This document shows, piece by piece, positions 30,501 through 38,093 of a stretch of 64,000 nt of DNA (position 1 is its first letter; every line of letters begins with the position of its first letter). Source of the DNA: Streptomyces angustmyceticus. GTDB lineage: Bacteria; Actinomycetota; Actinomycetes; Streptomycetales; Streptomycetaceae. The notes beneath the pieces were generated by a model. It ran no database searches and was not told the origin of the DNA. It saw only the letters and a program-made list of their open reading frames with translations. The position numbers and the translations under genes were made by a program. The stretch is from contig NZ_CP082945.1 in assembly GCF_019933235.1 (NCBI RefSeq), positions 4,997,501 through 5,061,500 of the forward strand. The letters are read 5' to 3'.

Positions 30501-32546
30501 TGGCTCGGTGACGCCTTCGCCTCCGGCGGCAGCGCCGGCTACGACCACAAGGGCATGGGCATCACCGCCCGCGGCGCCTGGGAGTCGGTCAAGCGGCACT
30601 TCCGCGAGCTGGACCACGACACCCAGACCGAGGACTTCACCGCGGTCGGCGTCGGCGACATGTCCGGTGACGTCTTCGGCAACGGCATGCTGCTCAGCGA
30701 GCACATCCGGCTGGTCGCCGCCTTCGACCACCGGCACATCTTCATCGACCCGAACCCGGACGCGGCGACCTCCTACGCCGAGCGCCGCCGGCTCTTCGAG
30801 CTGCCCCGCTCCTCCTGGGCGGACTACAACACCGAGCTGCTCTCCCAGGGCGGCGGCATCCACCCGCGCTCGGCCAAGTCCATCCAGATCAACGCGCAGG
30901 TGCGGGCCGCCCTCGGCATCGACGCCGGGGTCAAGAAGATGACGCCCGCCGATCTGATGCAGGCCATCCTCAAGGCACCGGTCGACCTGCTGTGGAACGG
31001 CGGCATCGGCACGTACGTGAAGTCCTCGGCGGAGTCCAACGCCGACGTGGGCGACAAGTCCAACGACGCCATCCGGGTCAACGGCGAGGACCTGCGGGTC
31101 AAGGTCGTCGGCGAGGGCGGCAACCTGGGCCTGACCCAGCTGGGCCGGATCGAGTTCGCCACGGCCGGCGGCAGGATCAACACCGACGCGATCGACAACA
31201 GCGCCGGTGTGGACACCTCCGACCACGAGGTGAACATCAAGATCCTGCTCAACGCCGTGGTCGCCGACGGCGACATGACGGTCAAGCAGCGCAACAAGCT
31301 GCTGGCCGCGATGACCGACGAGGTCGGCGCGCTGGTGCTGCGCAACAACTACGCGCAGAACACCGCACTGGCGCTGGCCCTCGCCCAGTCCTCCAGCATG
31401 CTCCACGCCCAGCAGCGCTTCATGCGCCGCCTGGTGCGCGACGGCGACCTCGACCGGGCGCTGGAGTTCCTGCCCACCGACCGGCAGATCCGGGAGCGGC
31501 TGACCGCCGGCCGCGGGCTGACCCAGCCCGAGACCGCGGTGCTCCTGGCGTACACCAAGATCACGGTCGCCGAGGCGCTGATCCAGACCGGACTGCCGGA
31601 CGACCCGTACCTGGAGCGGCTGCTGCACGCCTACTTCCCCTCGGCGCTGCACGAGCGCTTCGCCGAGCAGGTCGACGGGCACGCGCTGCGCCGCGAGATC
31701 GTCACGACGGTGCTGGTCAACGACACCGTCAACACCGGCGGTACGAGCTTCCTGCACCGGATGCGGGAGGAGACCGGGGCCTCCCTCGAAGAGGTCGTGC
31801 GGGCGCACACCGCGGCCCGGGCGATCTTCGGGCTGAACCAGGTCTGGGACGACGTCGAGGCGCTCGACAATGTCGTCGCGGCCGACGTCCAGACCCGGAT
31901 CCGGCTGCACTCGCGGCGGCTCGTCGAGCGCGGCACCCGCTGGCTGCTCAACAACCGCCCGCAGCCGCTGGAGCTGTCGGAGACCATCGACTTCTTCGCG
32001 GAGCGGGTCGCCGGGGTCTGGAAGGAACTGCCGAACCTGCTGCAGGGCAGCGACCTGGAGTGGTTCCAGACGATCCTGGACGAGCTGACCGGCGCGGGCG
32101 TGCCCGAGGCGCTGGCCGTGCAGGTGTCCGGCTTCTCGTCGGTCTTCCCGGCGCTGGACATCGTCGCCGTCGCGGACCGGATGGGCAAGGCGCCGCTGGA
32201 CGTCGCCGAGGTCTACTACGACCTGGGCGAGCGGCTGCGGATCAACCAGCTCCTCGACCGCATCCTGGAGCTGCCGCGCAACGACCGCTGGCAGTCGATG
32301 GCCCGCGCCTCGATCCGCGAGGACCTCTTCGCGGCCCAGGCGGCGCTGACCGCGGACGTGCTGTCGGAGGGCAACGGCTCCTCGACGCCCGAGCAGCGCT
32401 TCAAGGCCTGGGAGCAGGCCAACGCGGCGATCCTCAGCCGTGCGCGGGCGACGCTGGAGGAGATCTACGGGTCGGAGGGGTTCGATCTGGCGAACCTGTC
32501 CGTCGCCATGCGGACCATGCGGACGCTGCTGCGCACCCACAGCTGA
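27585..32546 (+). CDS. gdh: Large NAD-dependent glutamate dehydrogenase (180-kDa class)
   Basis: A 1,653-residue enzyme, essentially the length of the S. clavuligerus 180-kDa NAD-GDH. It oxidises glutamate to 2-oxoglutarate and ammonia. A long N-terminal regulatory part (ACT-like segments, about 1-700) precedes the catalytic region, where VARGGLRWSDRREDFRTE (near 848) and VPVGAKGGFVGKQLPD (near 881) mark the glutamate-binding Lys region. GGIGTYVKSS and VVGEGGNLGLTQLGR mark the NAD-binding part. ATG 27585 follows AGGAGCCAGAGGAC. It is monocistronic, closed by a strong terminator. Antisense frames over this gene are GC artefacts. Confidence 0.97.
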   Translation: MQTKLDEAKTELLARAARVAESSPAGGKHPVRGLDPDTLTGYLQRYYLHTAPEDLTDRDPVDVFGAALSHYRLAEMRPQGTANVRVHTPTVEENGWTCSHSVVEVVTDDMPFLVDSVTNELSRQGRGIHVVIHPQVIVRRDVTGKLIEVFDSSCDAHGRTGKGKGTKLPHDAVTESWIHVEMDRETDREDLQQITTDLLRVLSDVREAVEDWEKMRAAAGRIADELPAEPIADDLRDEDIAEAQELLRWLSADHFTFLGYREYELASVPGEGGVDEDVLTAVPGTGLGILRADPAHHESADGHPVSPSFNRLPADARAKAREHKLLILTKANSRATVHRPSYLDYVGVKKFDAKGNVIGERRFLGLFSSAAYTESVRRVPVIRRKVAEVLEGAGFSPDSHDGRDLLQILETYPRDELFQTPVDELRSIATSVLYLQERRRLRLYLRQDEYGRYYSALVYLPRDRYTTAVRLRLIDILKEELGGTSVDFTAWNTESILSRLHFVIRVEPGASLPELTDADADRLESRLVEAARSWADGFAEALNAEVGEERAAELLRRYGHAFPEGYKADNSPRSAVADLQHLEKLTGEPGHDFSVSLYEPVGAGPGERRFKIYRRGEPVSLSRVLPGLNRLGVEVIDERPHELRCADSTIAWVYDFGLRMPEHVKGDDARERFQDAFTAVWTGAAESDGFNTLVLRAGLNWRQAMVLRAYAKYLRQAGSTFSQTYMEDTLSNNVHTTRLLVSLFEARMSPGRQRAGTELTDGLLEELDGALDQVASLDEDRILRSFLTVIKATLRTNHYQTDSAGRPHSYLSMKLDPQAIPDLPAPRPAYEIWVYSPKVEGVHLRFGKVARGGLRWSDRREDFRTEILGLVKAQMVKNTVIVPVGAKGGFVGKQLPDPSQDRDAWLAEGIACYRTFISGLLDITDNLVGGEVVHPQNVVRHDEDDTYLVVAADKGTATFSDIANEVAESYGFWLGDAFASGGSAGYDHKGMGITARGAWESVKRHFRELDHDTQTEDFTAVGVGDMSGDVFGNGMLLSEHIRLVAAFDHRHIFIDPNPDAATSYAERRRLFELPRSSWADYNTELLSQGGGIHPRSAKSIQINAQVRAALGIDAGVKKMTPADLMQAILKAPVDLLWNGGIGTYVKSSAESNADVGDKSNDAIRVNGEDLRVKVVGEGGNLGLTQLGRIEFATAGGRINTDAIDNSAGVDTSDHEVNIKILLNAVVADGDMTVKQRNKLLAAMTDEVGALVLRNNYAQNTALALALAQSSSMLHAQQRFMRRLVRDGDLDRALEFLPTDRQIRERLTAGRGLTQPETAVLLAYTKITVAEALIQTGLPDDPYLERLLHAYFPSALHERFAEQVDGHALRREIVTTVLVNDTVNTGGTSFLHRMREETGASLEEVVRAHTAARAIFGLNQVWDDVEALDNVVAADVQTRIRLHSRRLVERGTRWLLNNRPQPLELSETIDFFAERVAGVWKELPNLLQGSDLEWFQTILDELTGAGVPEALAVQVSGFSSVFPALDIVAVADRMGKAPLDVAEVYYDLGERLRINQLLDRILELPRNDRWQSMARASIREDLFAAQAALTADVLSEGNGSSTPEQRFKAWEQANAAILSRARATLEEIYGSEGFDLANLSVAMRTMRTLLRTHS

Positions 32547-32564
32547 CGCCGCCACCACGGCGAA

Positions 32565-32594
32565 CGGCCCCGGAAGCCCAGGCTTCCGGGGCCG
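32565..32594 (+). terminator. Terminator after gdh
   Basis: A perfect 14-bp stem (CGGCCCCGGAAGCC / GGCTTCCGGGGCCG) with a 2-nt CA centre, 18 nt after the gdh stop, followed by TCCCCGTTCT. Confidence 0.85.
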
Positions 32595-32617
32595 TCCCCG
32601 TTCTCGTCCCCGTCTCC

Positions 32618-32640
32618 GTCCCCGCGGACGCCGCGGGGAC
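32618..32640 (-). terminator. Second hairpin between convergent gdh and the ABC ATPase gene
   Basis: A perfect 10-bp stem GTCCCCGCGG / CCGCGGGGAC with a 3-nt loop, 9 nt past the stop of the minus-strand ATPase gene. It probably ends that transcript, though no T-run is present. Confidence 0.5.
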
Positions 32641-32649
32641 GTGTCCGCT

Positions 32650-33474
32650 CTAGCGGTGGGCCTCGTACGCCTTGATGACCTCGTCCGTCGGGCCGTCCAT
32701 CAGCAGTTCGCCGTGCTCCAGCCACAGGGTCCGGTCGCAGGTGTCGCGGATCGACTTGTTGTTGTGGCTGACCAGGAAGACCGTGCCGGCCTCCTTGCGC
32801 AGCTCGCGGATGCGGGCCTCGGAGCGCTTCTGGAAGCTGCGGTCGCCGGTGGCCAGGGCCTCGTCGATCATCAGCACGTCGTGGTCCTTGGCCGCGGCGA
32901 TGGAGAACCGCAGGCGCGCCGCCATACCGGAGGAGTAGGTGCGCATCGGCAGCGAGATGAAGTCGCCCTTCTCGTTGATGCCGGAGAAGTCGACGATGCC
33001 GTCGTAGCGCTCGCGGACCTGCTCGCGGCTCATGCCCATGGCCAGGCCGCCCAGCAGGACGTTCTTCTCGCCGGTCAGGTCGTTCATCAGGGCCGCGTTG
33101 ACGCCCAGCAGCGAGGGCTGGCCGTGGGTGTAGACCTTGCCGCGCTCGGCGGGCAGCAGCCCGGCGACGGCCTTGAGCAGCGTCGACTTGCCCGACCCGT
33201 TGGAGCCGATCAGCCCGATCGACTCCCCCCGGTAGGCGGTGAAGGAGACGCCCTTGACCGCGTGCACCTCCCGCACACCGGTGGACGGCTTGCGCCGCAC
33301 GATCCGGTTCAGCGCCGCGGTGGCGCTGCCCTTGCCCGCGCCCGTGCCGTAGACCCGGTAGACGATGTGCAGATCGTCCGCGATCACCGTCGGAATGCGG
33401 GCCTCGTCGGCCTTCGCCGGCGCGGTGCCGGTCCTGCGCTCGGTCACATCCGTACCGTTCGTCTGCTCAGCCAC
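32650..33474 (-). CDS. TagH-type ABC exporter ATPase
   Basis: A 274-residue ATP-binding subunit of the polysaccharide/teichoic-acid exporter class. Walker A is GSNGSGKS (90-97), the signature is YSSGMAARLRFS, and Walker B is DVLMIDEAL. The N-terminus (IPTVIADDLHIVYRVYG) is typical of TagH/Wzt relatives. There is no long C-terminal extension, so the substrate may be recognised elsewhere. GTG 33474 overlaps the permease stop by 8 nt; the pair is translationally coupled. Inferred job: powering export of a lipid-linked wall polymer built by the genes up to 51234. Confidence 0.92.
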   Translation of the reverse strand: MAEQTNGTDVTERRTGTAPAKADEARIPTVIADDLHIVYRVYGTGAGKGSATAALNRIVRRKPSTGVREVHAVKGVSFTAYRGESIGLIGSNGSGKSTLLKAVAGLLPAERGKVYTHGQPSLLGVNAALMNDLTGEKNVLLGGLAMGMSREQVRERYDGIVDFSGINEKGDFISLPMRTYSSGMAARLRFSIAAAKDHDVLMIDEALATGDRSFQKRSEARIRELRKEAGTVFLVSHNNKSIRDTCDRTLWLEHGELLMDGPTDEVIKAYEAHR

Positions 33475-34402
33475 GTCCGTACCGCTCCTCGGCCTTCCAG
33501 AAGTACACAAAACCCACGACACCGGCGAGCAGGGCCCAGCCGGCCGCGAACGCCCAGACGTGCGGCGGCAGTTGCTTCGCGGTGAAGCTGTCGATCAGCG
33601 CGAAGCGCATCAGGTCGATGTAGACCGCGGCCGGGTTGCCGTTCAGCAGCACCACCACGAACTGCGGGAGGTGCTTGCCCTGCAGGATCACGCTGATGCT
33701 GAACATCACGCCGGACGCGTACATCCAGGTCCGCATGATGAAGGGCATCAGCTGCGCCAGGTCCGGGGTCTTCGCGCCCAGTCGCGCCATGACCATCGCC
33801 AGGCCCGTGTTGAAGACGAACTGCAGCGTCAGCGCCGGAACCACCAGCAGCCACGACCAGGTCGGGACCTGCCCGAAGCACAGCAGGATGACCGCCAGCA
33901 CGCCCATGGAGTACAGCAGCTGCTGGAGCTGCGCCAGGCAGAAGGAGATCGGCAGGCAGGCGCGGGGGAAGTGCAGCGCGCGGACCAGGCCGAGGTTGCC
34001 GGAGATCGCCCGGGTGCCGGCCATCACCGAGTTCTGCAGGAAGGTGAAGACGAAGACGCCGGTGACCAGGAACGGGACGTAGTCCGGGACGCCCCGCTTC
34101 GTGCCGATCAGCACGCCGAAGATCAAGTAGTAGACGGCCGCGTTGAGCAGCGGCGTCAGCACCTGCCAGAGCTGCCCGAGCTTGGCGGTGGTGTACATCG
34201 CGGTGAGCTTGGCGCTGGCGAACGAGGTGATGAAGTGCCGCCGGTGCCACAGCTGGCGGGTGTACTCCGGCAGCGAGGGGCGGGCGCCGCTCACCGTGAG
34301 GCCATGGCGCTCGGCCAGCGCGCGCAGCTCGGGGTCGGGGGAGGTGCCGCGGGCGGGCGCCGGGCCGGGCGTCGGTGCGGGGGGCGCGAGGGTCTGGGGC
34401 AT
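33467..34402 (-). CDS. TagG-type ABC exporter permease
   Basis: A 311-residue ABC-2 permease with about six membrane segments after a 70-residue cytoplasmic N-terminus. The stretch YTTAKLGQLWQVLTPLLNAAVYYLIFGVLI is characteristic of the TagG/Wzm family. It overlaps the ATPase gene. The start faces a divergent TetR gene across 146 bp that contain two similar palindromes. Known family role: moving undecaprenyl-linked teichoic acid or O-antigen across the membrane. Confidence 0.92.
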   Translation of the reverse strand: MPQTLAPPAPTPGPAPARGTSPDPELRALAERHGLTVSGARPSLPEYTRQLWHRRHFITSFASAKLTAMYTTAKLGQLWQVLTPLLNAAVYYLIFGVLIGTKRGVPDYVPFLVTGVFVFTFLQNSVMAGTRAISGNLGLVRALHFPRACLPISFCLAQLQQLLYSMGVLAVILLCFGQVPTWSWLLVVPALTLQFVFNTGLAMVMARLGAKTPDLAQLMPFIMRTWMYASGVMFSISVILQGKHLPQFVVVLLNGNPAAVYIDLMRFALIDSFTAKQLPPHVWAFAAGWALLAGVVGFVYFWKAEERYGRG

Positions 34403-34473
34403 GGCGGAGGCCGCTTTCGCTTGCGTACGGGGGCGGGGGAACGAGAACGGGGACCTACGACGGAACGGGTCCG

Positions 34474-34489
34474 TATCGTCGCGACGCCG
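34474..34489. promoter_or_regulatory. Probable TetR operator 1
   Basis: TATCGTCGCGACGCCG contains the perfect palindrome CGTCGCGACG and aligns base for base with operator 2 at most positions, including a shared CCGTA lead-in. It lies on the exporter-permease side of the divergent promoter region. Confidence 0.5.
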
Positions 34490-34522
34490 ACACTAAAGGG
34501 AGCTCACGTCGAAACGCAACCG

Positions 34523-34538
34523 TAGCGTCGTGACGCTA
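34523..34538. promoter_or_regulatory. Probable TetR operator 2
   Basis: TAGCGTCGTGACGCTA: perfect 7-bp arms around a 2-bp centre. It overlaps a TATGCT (34537-34542) that could be a -10 box. That box would place transcription start at about the TetR ATG (34549), giving a leaderless message under autorepression. Confidence 0.6.
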
Positions 34539-34548
34539 TGCTCAAGGC

Positions 34549-35172
34549 ATGGCAAAAGAGGGCAGCGGGAACGACTCCGCGGCGGCGCGCCGGACCCCGG
34601 CAGGCGCCGCCGTACTGCGCGAGGACAAGACCGAGGCGATCCGCGCCGCGGTCTTCGCGGAACTCGCCGCGGCGGGCTTCGCCCGGATGTCCATCGAGGG
34701 CATCGCGCGGCGGGCGGGCGTGGGCAAGACCGCCGTCTACCGGCGGTGGCGTTCCAAGCTGCACCTCGTACTCGATGTGGTCTCCGCGGTGGCCGCGGCG
34801 GGCATGCCCACGCCGGACACCGGCTCGCTGTCCGGCGACGTCCGGATGCTGCTGGAGGTCGCGGCCCGCGCGCTGCGCCACCCGATGGCCTCGCAGATCG
34901 TCCCGGACCTGCTGGCGGAGGCGGCCCGCAGCCCCGAGCTGGCGGCCGCGCTCAAGGCCGCGCTGCACGACAGCCAGGAGGGCGTCGCGGCCGCGGTGGT
35001 GGCGCGGGCGGTGGAGCGCGGCGAGCTGCCGCCGGACGTGGACACCCGCCTCGCGCTGGACCTGCTGACCGGGCCGCTGTACTGGCGGCTGCTGGTCACC
35101 CGCGACGAGCTGCCCAAGGGCTACCTCGACGCGCTGTCGGCCTCGGTGGTGGCGGCGCTGGGGGCGGGCTGA
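34549..35172 (+). CDS. TetR/AcrR-family transcriptional regulator
   Basis: A 207-residue TetR regulator. The N-terminal HTH is at about 48-71 (SIEGIARRAGVGKTAVYRRWRSK) followed by the canonical LHLVLDVV helix. The C-terminal ligand domain resembles TetR_C_11-type regulators. It is divergent from the TagGH-like exporter, and two matching palindromes lie between them, so it most likely represses itself and the exporter. Ligand unknown. No usable Shine-Dalgarno precedes the ATG; the transcript may be leaderless. Confidence 0.92.
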   Translation: MAKEGSGNDSAAARRTPAGAAVLREDKTEAIRAAVFAELAAAGFARMSIEGIARRAGVGKTAVYRRWRSKLHLVLDVVSAVAAAGMPTPDTGSLSGDVRMLLEVAARALRHPMASQIVPDLLAEAARSPELAAALKAALHDSQEGVAAAVVARAVERGELPPDVDTRLALDLLTGPLYWRLLVTRDELPKGYLDALSASVVAALGAG

Positions 35173-35288
35173 GGGGGATACGGGGCGGCCGGGCGCCGGG
35201 CGGAGGCCCGGCGGGCGGGCGTCGCGGGGCCGGGGCGCCGGCCGGGCGTCGCGGGCCCTGGGGAGGGGGCGAACGGATCCCGTAGCCT

Positions 35289-35362
35289 CCGGGAAGTTTT
35301 TGCGGCGTCAACTTTCTGACCGCTGTTCACCCGGGAAGGTTGTCGTCGTTCACCGGGAAGTT
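35289..35362 (+). repeat. Three CCGGGAAG direct repeats upstream of the PIG-L gene
   Basis: CCGGGAAG occurs at 35289, 35331 and 35353, the last two as GTTCACC(C)GGGAAG. The spacings of 42 and 22 bp are near multiples of two helical turns, so the sites share one DNA face. The last copy lies 82 bp before the predicted start. A binding site for an unknown activator or repressor is plausible. Confidence 0.4.
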
Positions 35363-35442
35363 CTGTGGCGCTCAGCACGGATCAGGTCATGTGGTGCGTT
35401 TCCGGGCGCGCGGATCTCCCCGGCCGCCCGAATACTGAGGGA

Positions 35443-37644
35443 GTGTCACCTCCGCACCCGCACCCCGTCTCCCGCCGCCGGCTGCTGCTGGCCACCGGCG
35501 GCGGTGTGCTCGCCGTGACGACGGGCGCCGGCGTGTGGGCCCGGCTGACGGACGACACCCGGACGGCCGGACCGGCGGACCCGGGAAGGCCGCTGACCGA
35601 CCCGGCGCACCAGTCCTTCGTGCACGTCATCGCGCACCCCGACGACGGCCTGTACTTCATGAACCCCGACCTGGAGCAGTCCCTGCGCAGCGGGGCGCGC
35701 TCGGTCACCGTCTGCCTCACCGGCGGCGAGGCGGACGGACATAACACCCGCCGCCGCGCGTTCGCCCCCGCCCGCGTCCCGGGCGACCGCGCCGCGTTCT
35801 CCCGGGCGCGCGTCAACGGGCTGCGCGCCGCCTGCGCCGCGATGGTCACCGGCGACCCGGCCGCCCGCTGGGACGTCGCGGCGCTCTCCCTGCTGCCCGG
35901 CTTCGAGGTGGAGGTGCAGACGCTGCGCGACGCCCCGCAGCTCCAGCTGGTCTTCCTGGAGCTGGTGGAGGCGCGGGCCGTCTGGCAGGCCCGCGCCACC
36001 AGCCTGCGCGGTCTGTGGCTGGGGGCCACCGCCACCCTGCCCACGCTGCGCCCGGCCGGAACCCCCGTGCGGCGGCGCCACCGCTACACCCGCGACCAGG
36101 TCGTCGCGACGCTGGCGGCGGTGCTCGACCGGGCCCGGCCGACCGTCGTGCGCACCCTCGACCCGAACCCGGTGCACTCCTGGAAGCGGCCGCCGGACAC
36201 ACCGGACCGCGACCCCCGGCTCGCCGGGCCGCGCTACTACGACCACCAGGACCACACCGCCTCCGCCCACTTCGCGCAGGCCGCGCTGGCCGCCTACCGG
36301 GACCGCGGCCGCCCGGCGATCGTGGAGAGCTACCTCGGCTACGAGTCCGGGGTGCTGCCCCACGACCTCGACCTCGCCACCGCCCGCCGCAAGGCCCGGC
36401 TGCTGTCGGTCTACGGCTGGGCCGACCACCGGGCCTGCGGCGACCCGGCGGGCTGCGGCGACCTCAAAGTGGGCGGCTCGGCGCTCAACGGCGGCTCGCG
36501 CAACTGGACCCGCAGCACCCGGCTGCGCGCACCCGGCTCCAACGGCTGGCTCCGCCTCGCCCACGACGGCCGGCTCGCCGCCTTCGCGGTGCTCGGCCGG
36601 GCGGCGTACTGCTGGGCGGAGACCCGTCCGGGCAGCGGGAGTTTCGGCGCGCCGGTGGCGGTGGGCGGCGCGGGACTGCAGGGGCAGATCCAGGTGGTGC
36701 GCCGCCCCGACGGCGCGCTCCAGCTGTTCGCGTCCCGCACCGTGCTGCCGGGCCGCGGCGCCGTCCACCGGCGCGAGGTGCTGACCGCGCCGCAGACCGG
36801 CACCACCGCGGGCGGCGTGCCCCTCTTCGCGCGCTGGGAGTCGCTGGGCTCCCCCGACCCGGACCCGGTCCGGTCGCTGGAGACCGGCTTCCCGGCGGCG
36901 GTGGCCGGACCGGACGGCACGGTGCATGTCTTCGTCCGCACCTGGGACGGCAATGTCGCCCACCGCGGCGGCCCGCACGGCCGGCGCTTCTCGCCGTGGC
37001 AGCGGCTGGAGGGGCCGGTCAGCACCCTGACGGACTCGCCGCGGATCGTCGACGGGCTGGACGCCTGTGTGGACGCCGGCGGGCTGGTCCACCTGGCCGC
37101 GCCGACCGTGGGGACCGTGCAGCACTGGGTGTCCAAGGAGCCGGGGCAGATCCCGCGGCCGGCCGCGGCCACCGGGCTGCCGCAGCCGGCCGGCCCGGTC
37201 AGCCTCGTCCCGCTCGCCGACGGCGCGGTGCGGGCCGTCTTCCGGCGCTCGGCCACCGCCCAGATCCTGATCGCCGAGCGGCAGCGGACGATCGGCGCCT
37301 GGCGGGTGGCGGCGCGCTGCGCGGCCGTCGGCGGCTACGGGCGGGTGGCGGCGGCGCCGGTCGGCAGCGACGGCCGGATGGTGCTCGCGGCGCGCGACGA
37401 CGCGGGCGAGGTGCGGTTGGCGATGGCCCAGGACGGCCCCCGGCCCTGGCAGCGGGGCCGGGTGGCGCACACCGCGGCGGCCGGGGTCGCCCAGGACGCC
37501 GTCGGGCGGGCGGTGGTGGTCGCGCTGGGGCTCGACGGCCGGCTGTACACGGCGCGGCAGGCGTCGGCGGGGCAGACCGGGCGGTTCGGCACCTGGCGGG
37601 CTCAGGCGGCCGGGCCGGAGCGGGCGGACGGCGGGCCGGCCTGA
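35443..37644 (+). CDS. Tat-exported PIG-L deacetylase with beta-propeller-like C-terminal half
   Basis: A 733-residue protein. A twin-arginine signal (SRRRLLLATGGGVLAV, residues 12-27) directs export by Tat. The PIG-L/LmbE zinc deacetylase domain has HPDD at 65-68 and the downstream HQDH motif near residue 268. From about 345 on, the protein is beta-rich with repeated blocks such as GPDGTVHVFVRTWDGNVAHRGG, like the lectin-type propellers found in actinobacterial secreted proteins. It probably removes N-acetyl groups from a surface glycan, with the propeller holding the polymer. GTG 35443 is chosen to give a normal Tat signal. Its end overlaps gtrA by 43 bp, tail to tail. Confidence 0.85.
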   Translation: MSPPHPHPVSRRRLLLATGGGVLAVTTGAGVWARLTDDTRTAGPADPGRPLTDPAHQSFVHVIAHPDDGLYFMNPDLEQSLRSGARSVTVCLTGGEADGHNTRRRAFAPARVPGDRAAFSRARVNGLRAACAAMVTGDPAARWDVAALSLLPGFEVEVQTLRDAPQLQLVFLELVEARAVWQARATSLRGLWLGATATLPTLRPAGTPVRRRHRYTRDQVVATLAAVLDRARPTVVRTLDPNPVHSWKRPPDTPDRDPRLAGPRYYDHQDHTASAHFAQAALAAYRDRGRPAIVESYLGYESGVLPHDLDLATARRKARLLSVYGWADHRACGDPAGCGDLKVGGSALNGGSRNWTRSTRLRAPGSNGWLRLAHDGRLAAFAVLGRAAYCWAETRPGSGSFGAPVAVGGAGLQGQIQVVRRPDGALQLFASRTVLPGRGAVHRREVLTAPQTGTTAGGVPLFARWESLGSPDPDPVRSLETGFPAAVAGPDGTVHVFVRTWDGNVAHRGGPHGRRFSPWQRLEGPVSTLTDSPRIVDGLDACVDAGGLVHLAAPTVGTVQHWVSKEPGQIPRPAAATGLPQPAGPVSLVPLADGAVRAVFRRSATAQILIAERQRTIGAWRVAARCAAVGGYGRVAAAPVGSDGRMVLAARDDAGEVRLAMAQDGPRPWQRGRVAHTAAAGVAQDAVGRAVVVALGLDGRLYTARQASAGQTGRFGTWRAQAAGPERADGGPA

Positions 37645-38093
37645 GCGGCGGGGCCGGGCCGCTCCGGGGCGTGCCGGGCGGGGCCGGAGCGGGCGGGGCC
37701 CGGCCGGTGCGGGGGGTGCAGGATGCGGCGGGAGAGCAGGTAGCTGAACGGGACCGCGCACAGCGCCGCGACCGGCGGCGCCAGCGCGGTGTCCAGCCCG
37801 CACCAGCCCACCAGCGCCACCAGCCCCGCGCTCTGCACCCCGTAGTTGGTGACCTGGGTCAGCGGGAAGAGCAGGAACTTCGTCCAGGTCGGGCGGGTGC
37901 GGTAGGTGACGTAGGTGTGCAGGAAGAACGCGCCGACCATGCTCACCGCGAAGGCCGCGGTGTAGGCCGCGAAGTACGGCAGCAGGCGGTGCAGCGGCAG
38001 GTAACAGGCCGAGAACGTGAGGGTGTTGACCCCGCCGACGGCGGCGAAGCACACCAGCCGGCCGCGGCGGCCGGGCGCCGGCAGGGCCCGCAT
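37602..38093 (-). CDS. GtrA-family membrane protein
   Basis: A 163-residue protein with four membrane segments (FAAVGGVNTLTFSACYLPL..., YFAAYTAAFAVSMVGAFFLHTYVTYR..., FLLFPLTQVTNYGVQSAGLVAL..., ALCAVPFSYLLSRRILH), the GtrA/GtcA pattern. Known members flip or help present undecaprenyl-phosphate sugars to the outer membrane face. The last 25 residues are Pro/Gly/Arg-rich. It is third in an operon with a polyprenyl-phosphate glycosyltransferase (TGATG junction) and YfhO, which matches the CsbB-GtcA-YfhO type of wall-polymer glycosylation. Confidence 0.9.
   Translation of the reverse strand: MRALPAPGRRGRLVCFAAVGGVNTLTFSACYLPLHRLLPYFAAYTAAFAVSMVGAFFLHTYVTYRTRPTWTKFLLFPLTQVTNYGVQSAGLVALVGWCGLDTALAPPVAALCAVPFSYLLSRRILHPPHRPGPARSGPARHAPERPGPAAQAGPPSARSGPAA

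Noticed and set aside
27552..32558. A 1,668-codon open frame antisense to the glutamate dehydrogenase gene, plus long antisense frames over secA and the lpqB-mtrB region
   Set aside because: High-GC coding DNA leaves open antisense frames because stop codons are rare. The plus-strand proteins have clear family motifs and the antisense ones are low-complexity with none.
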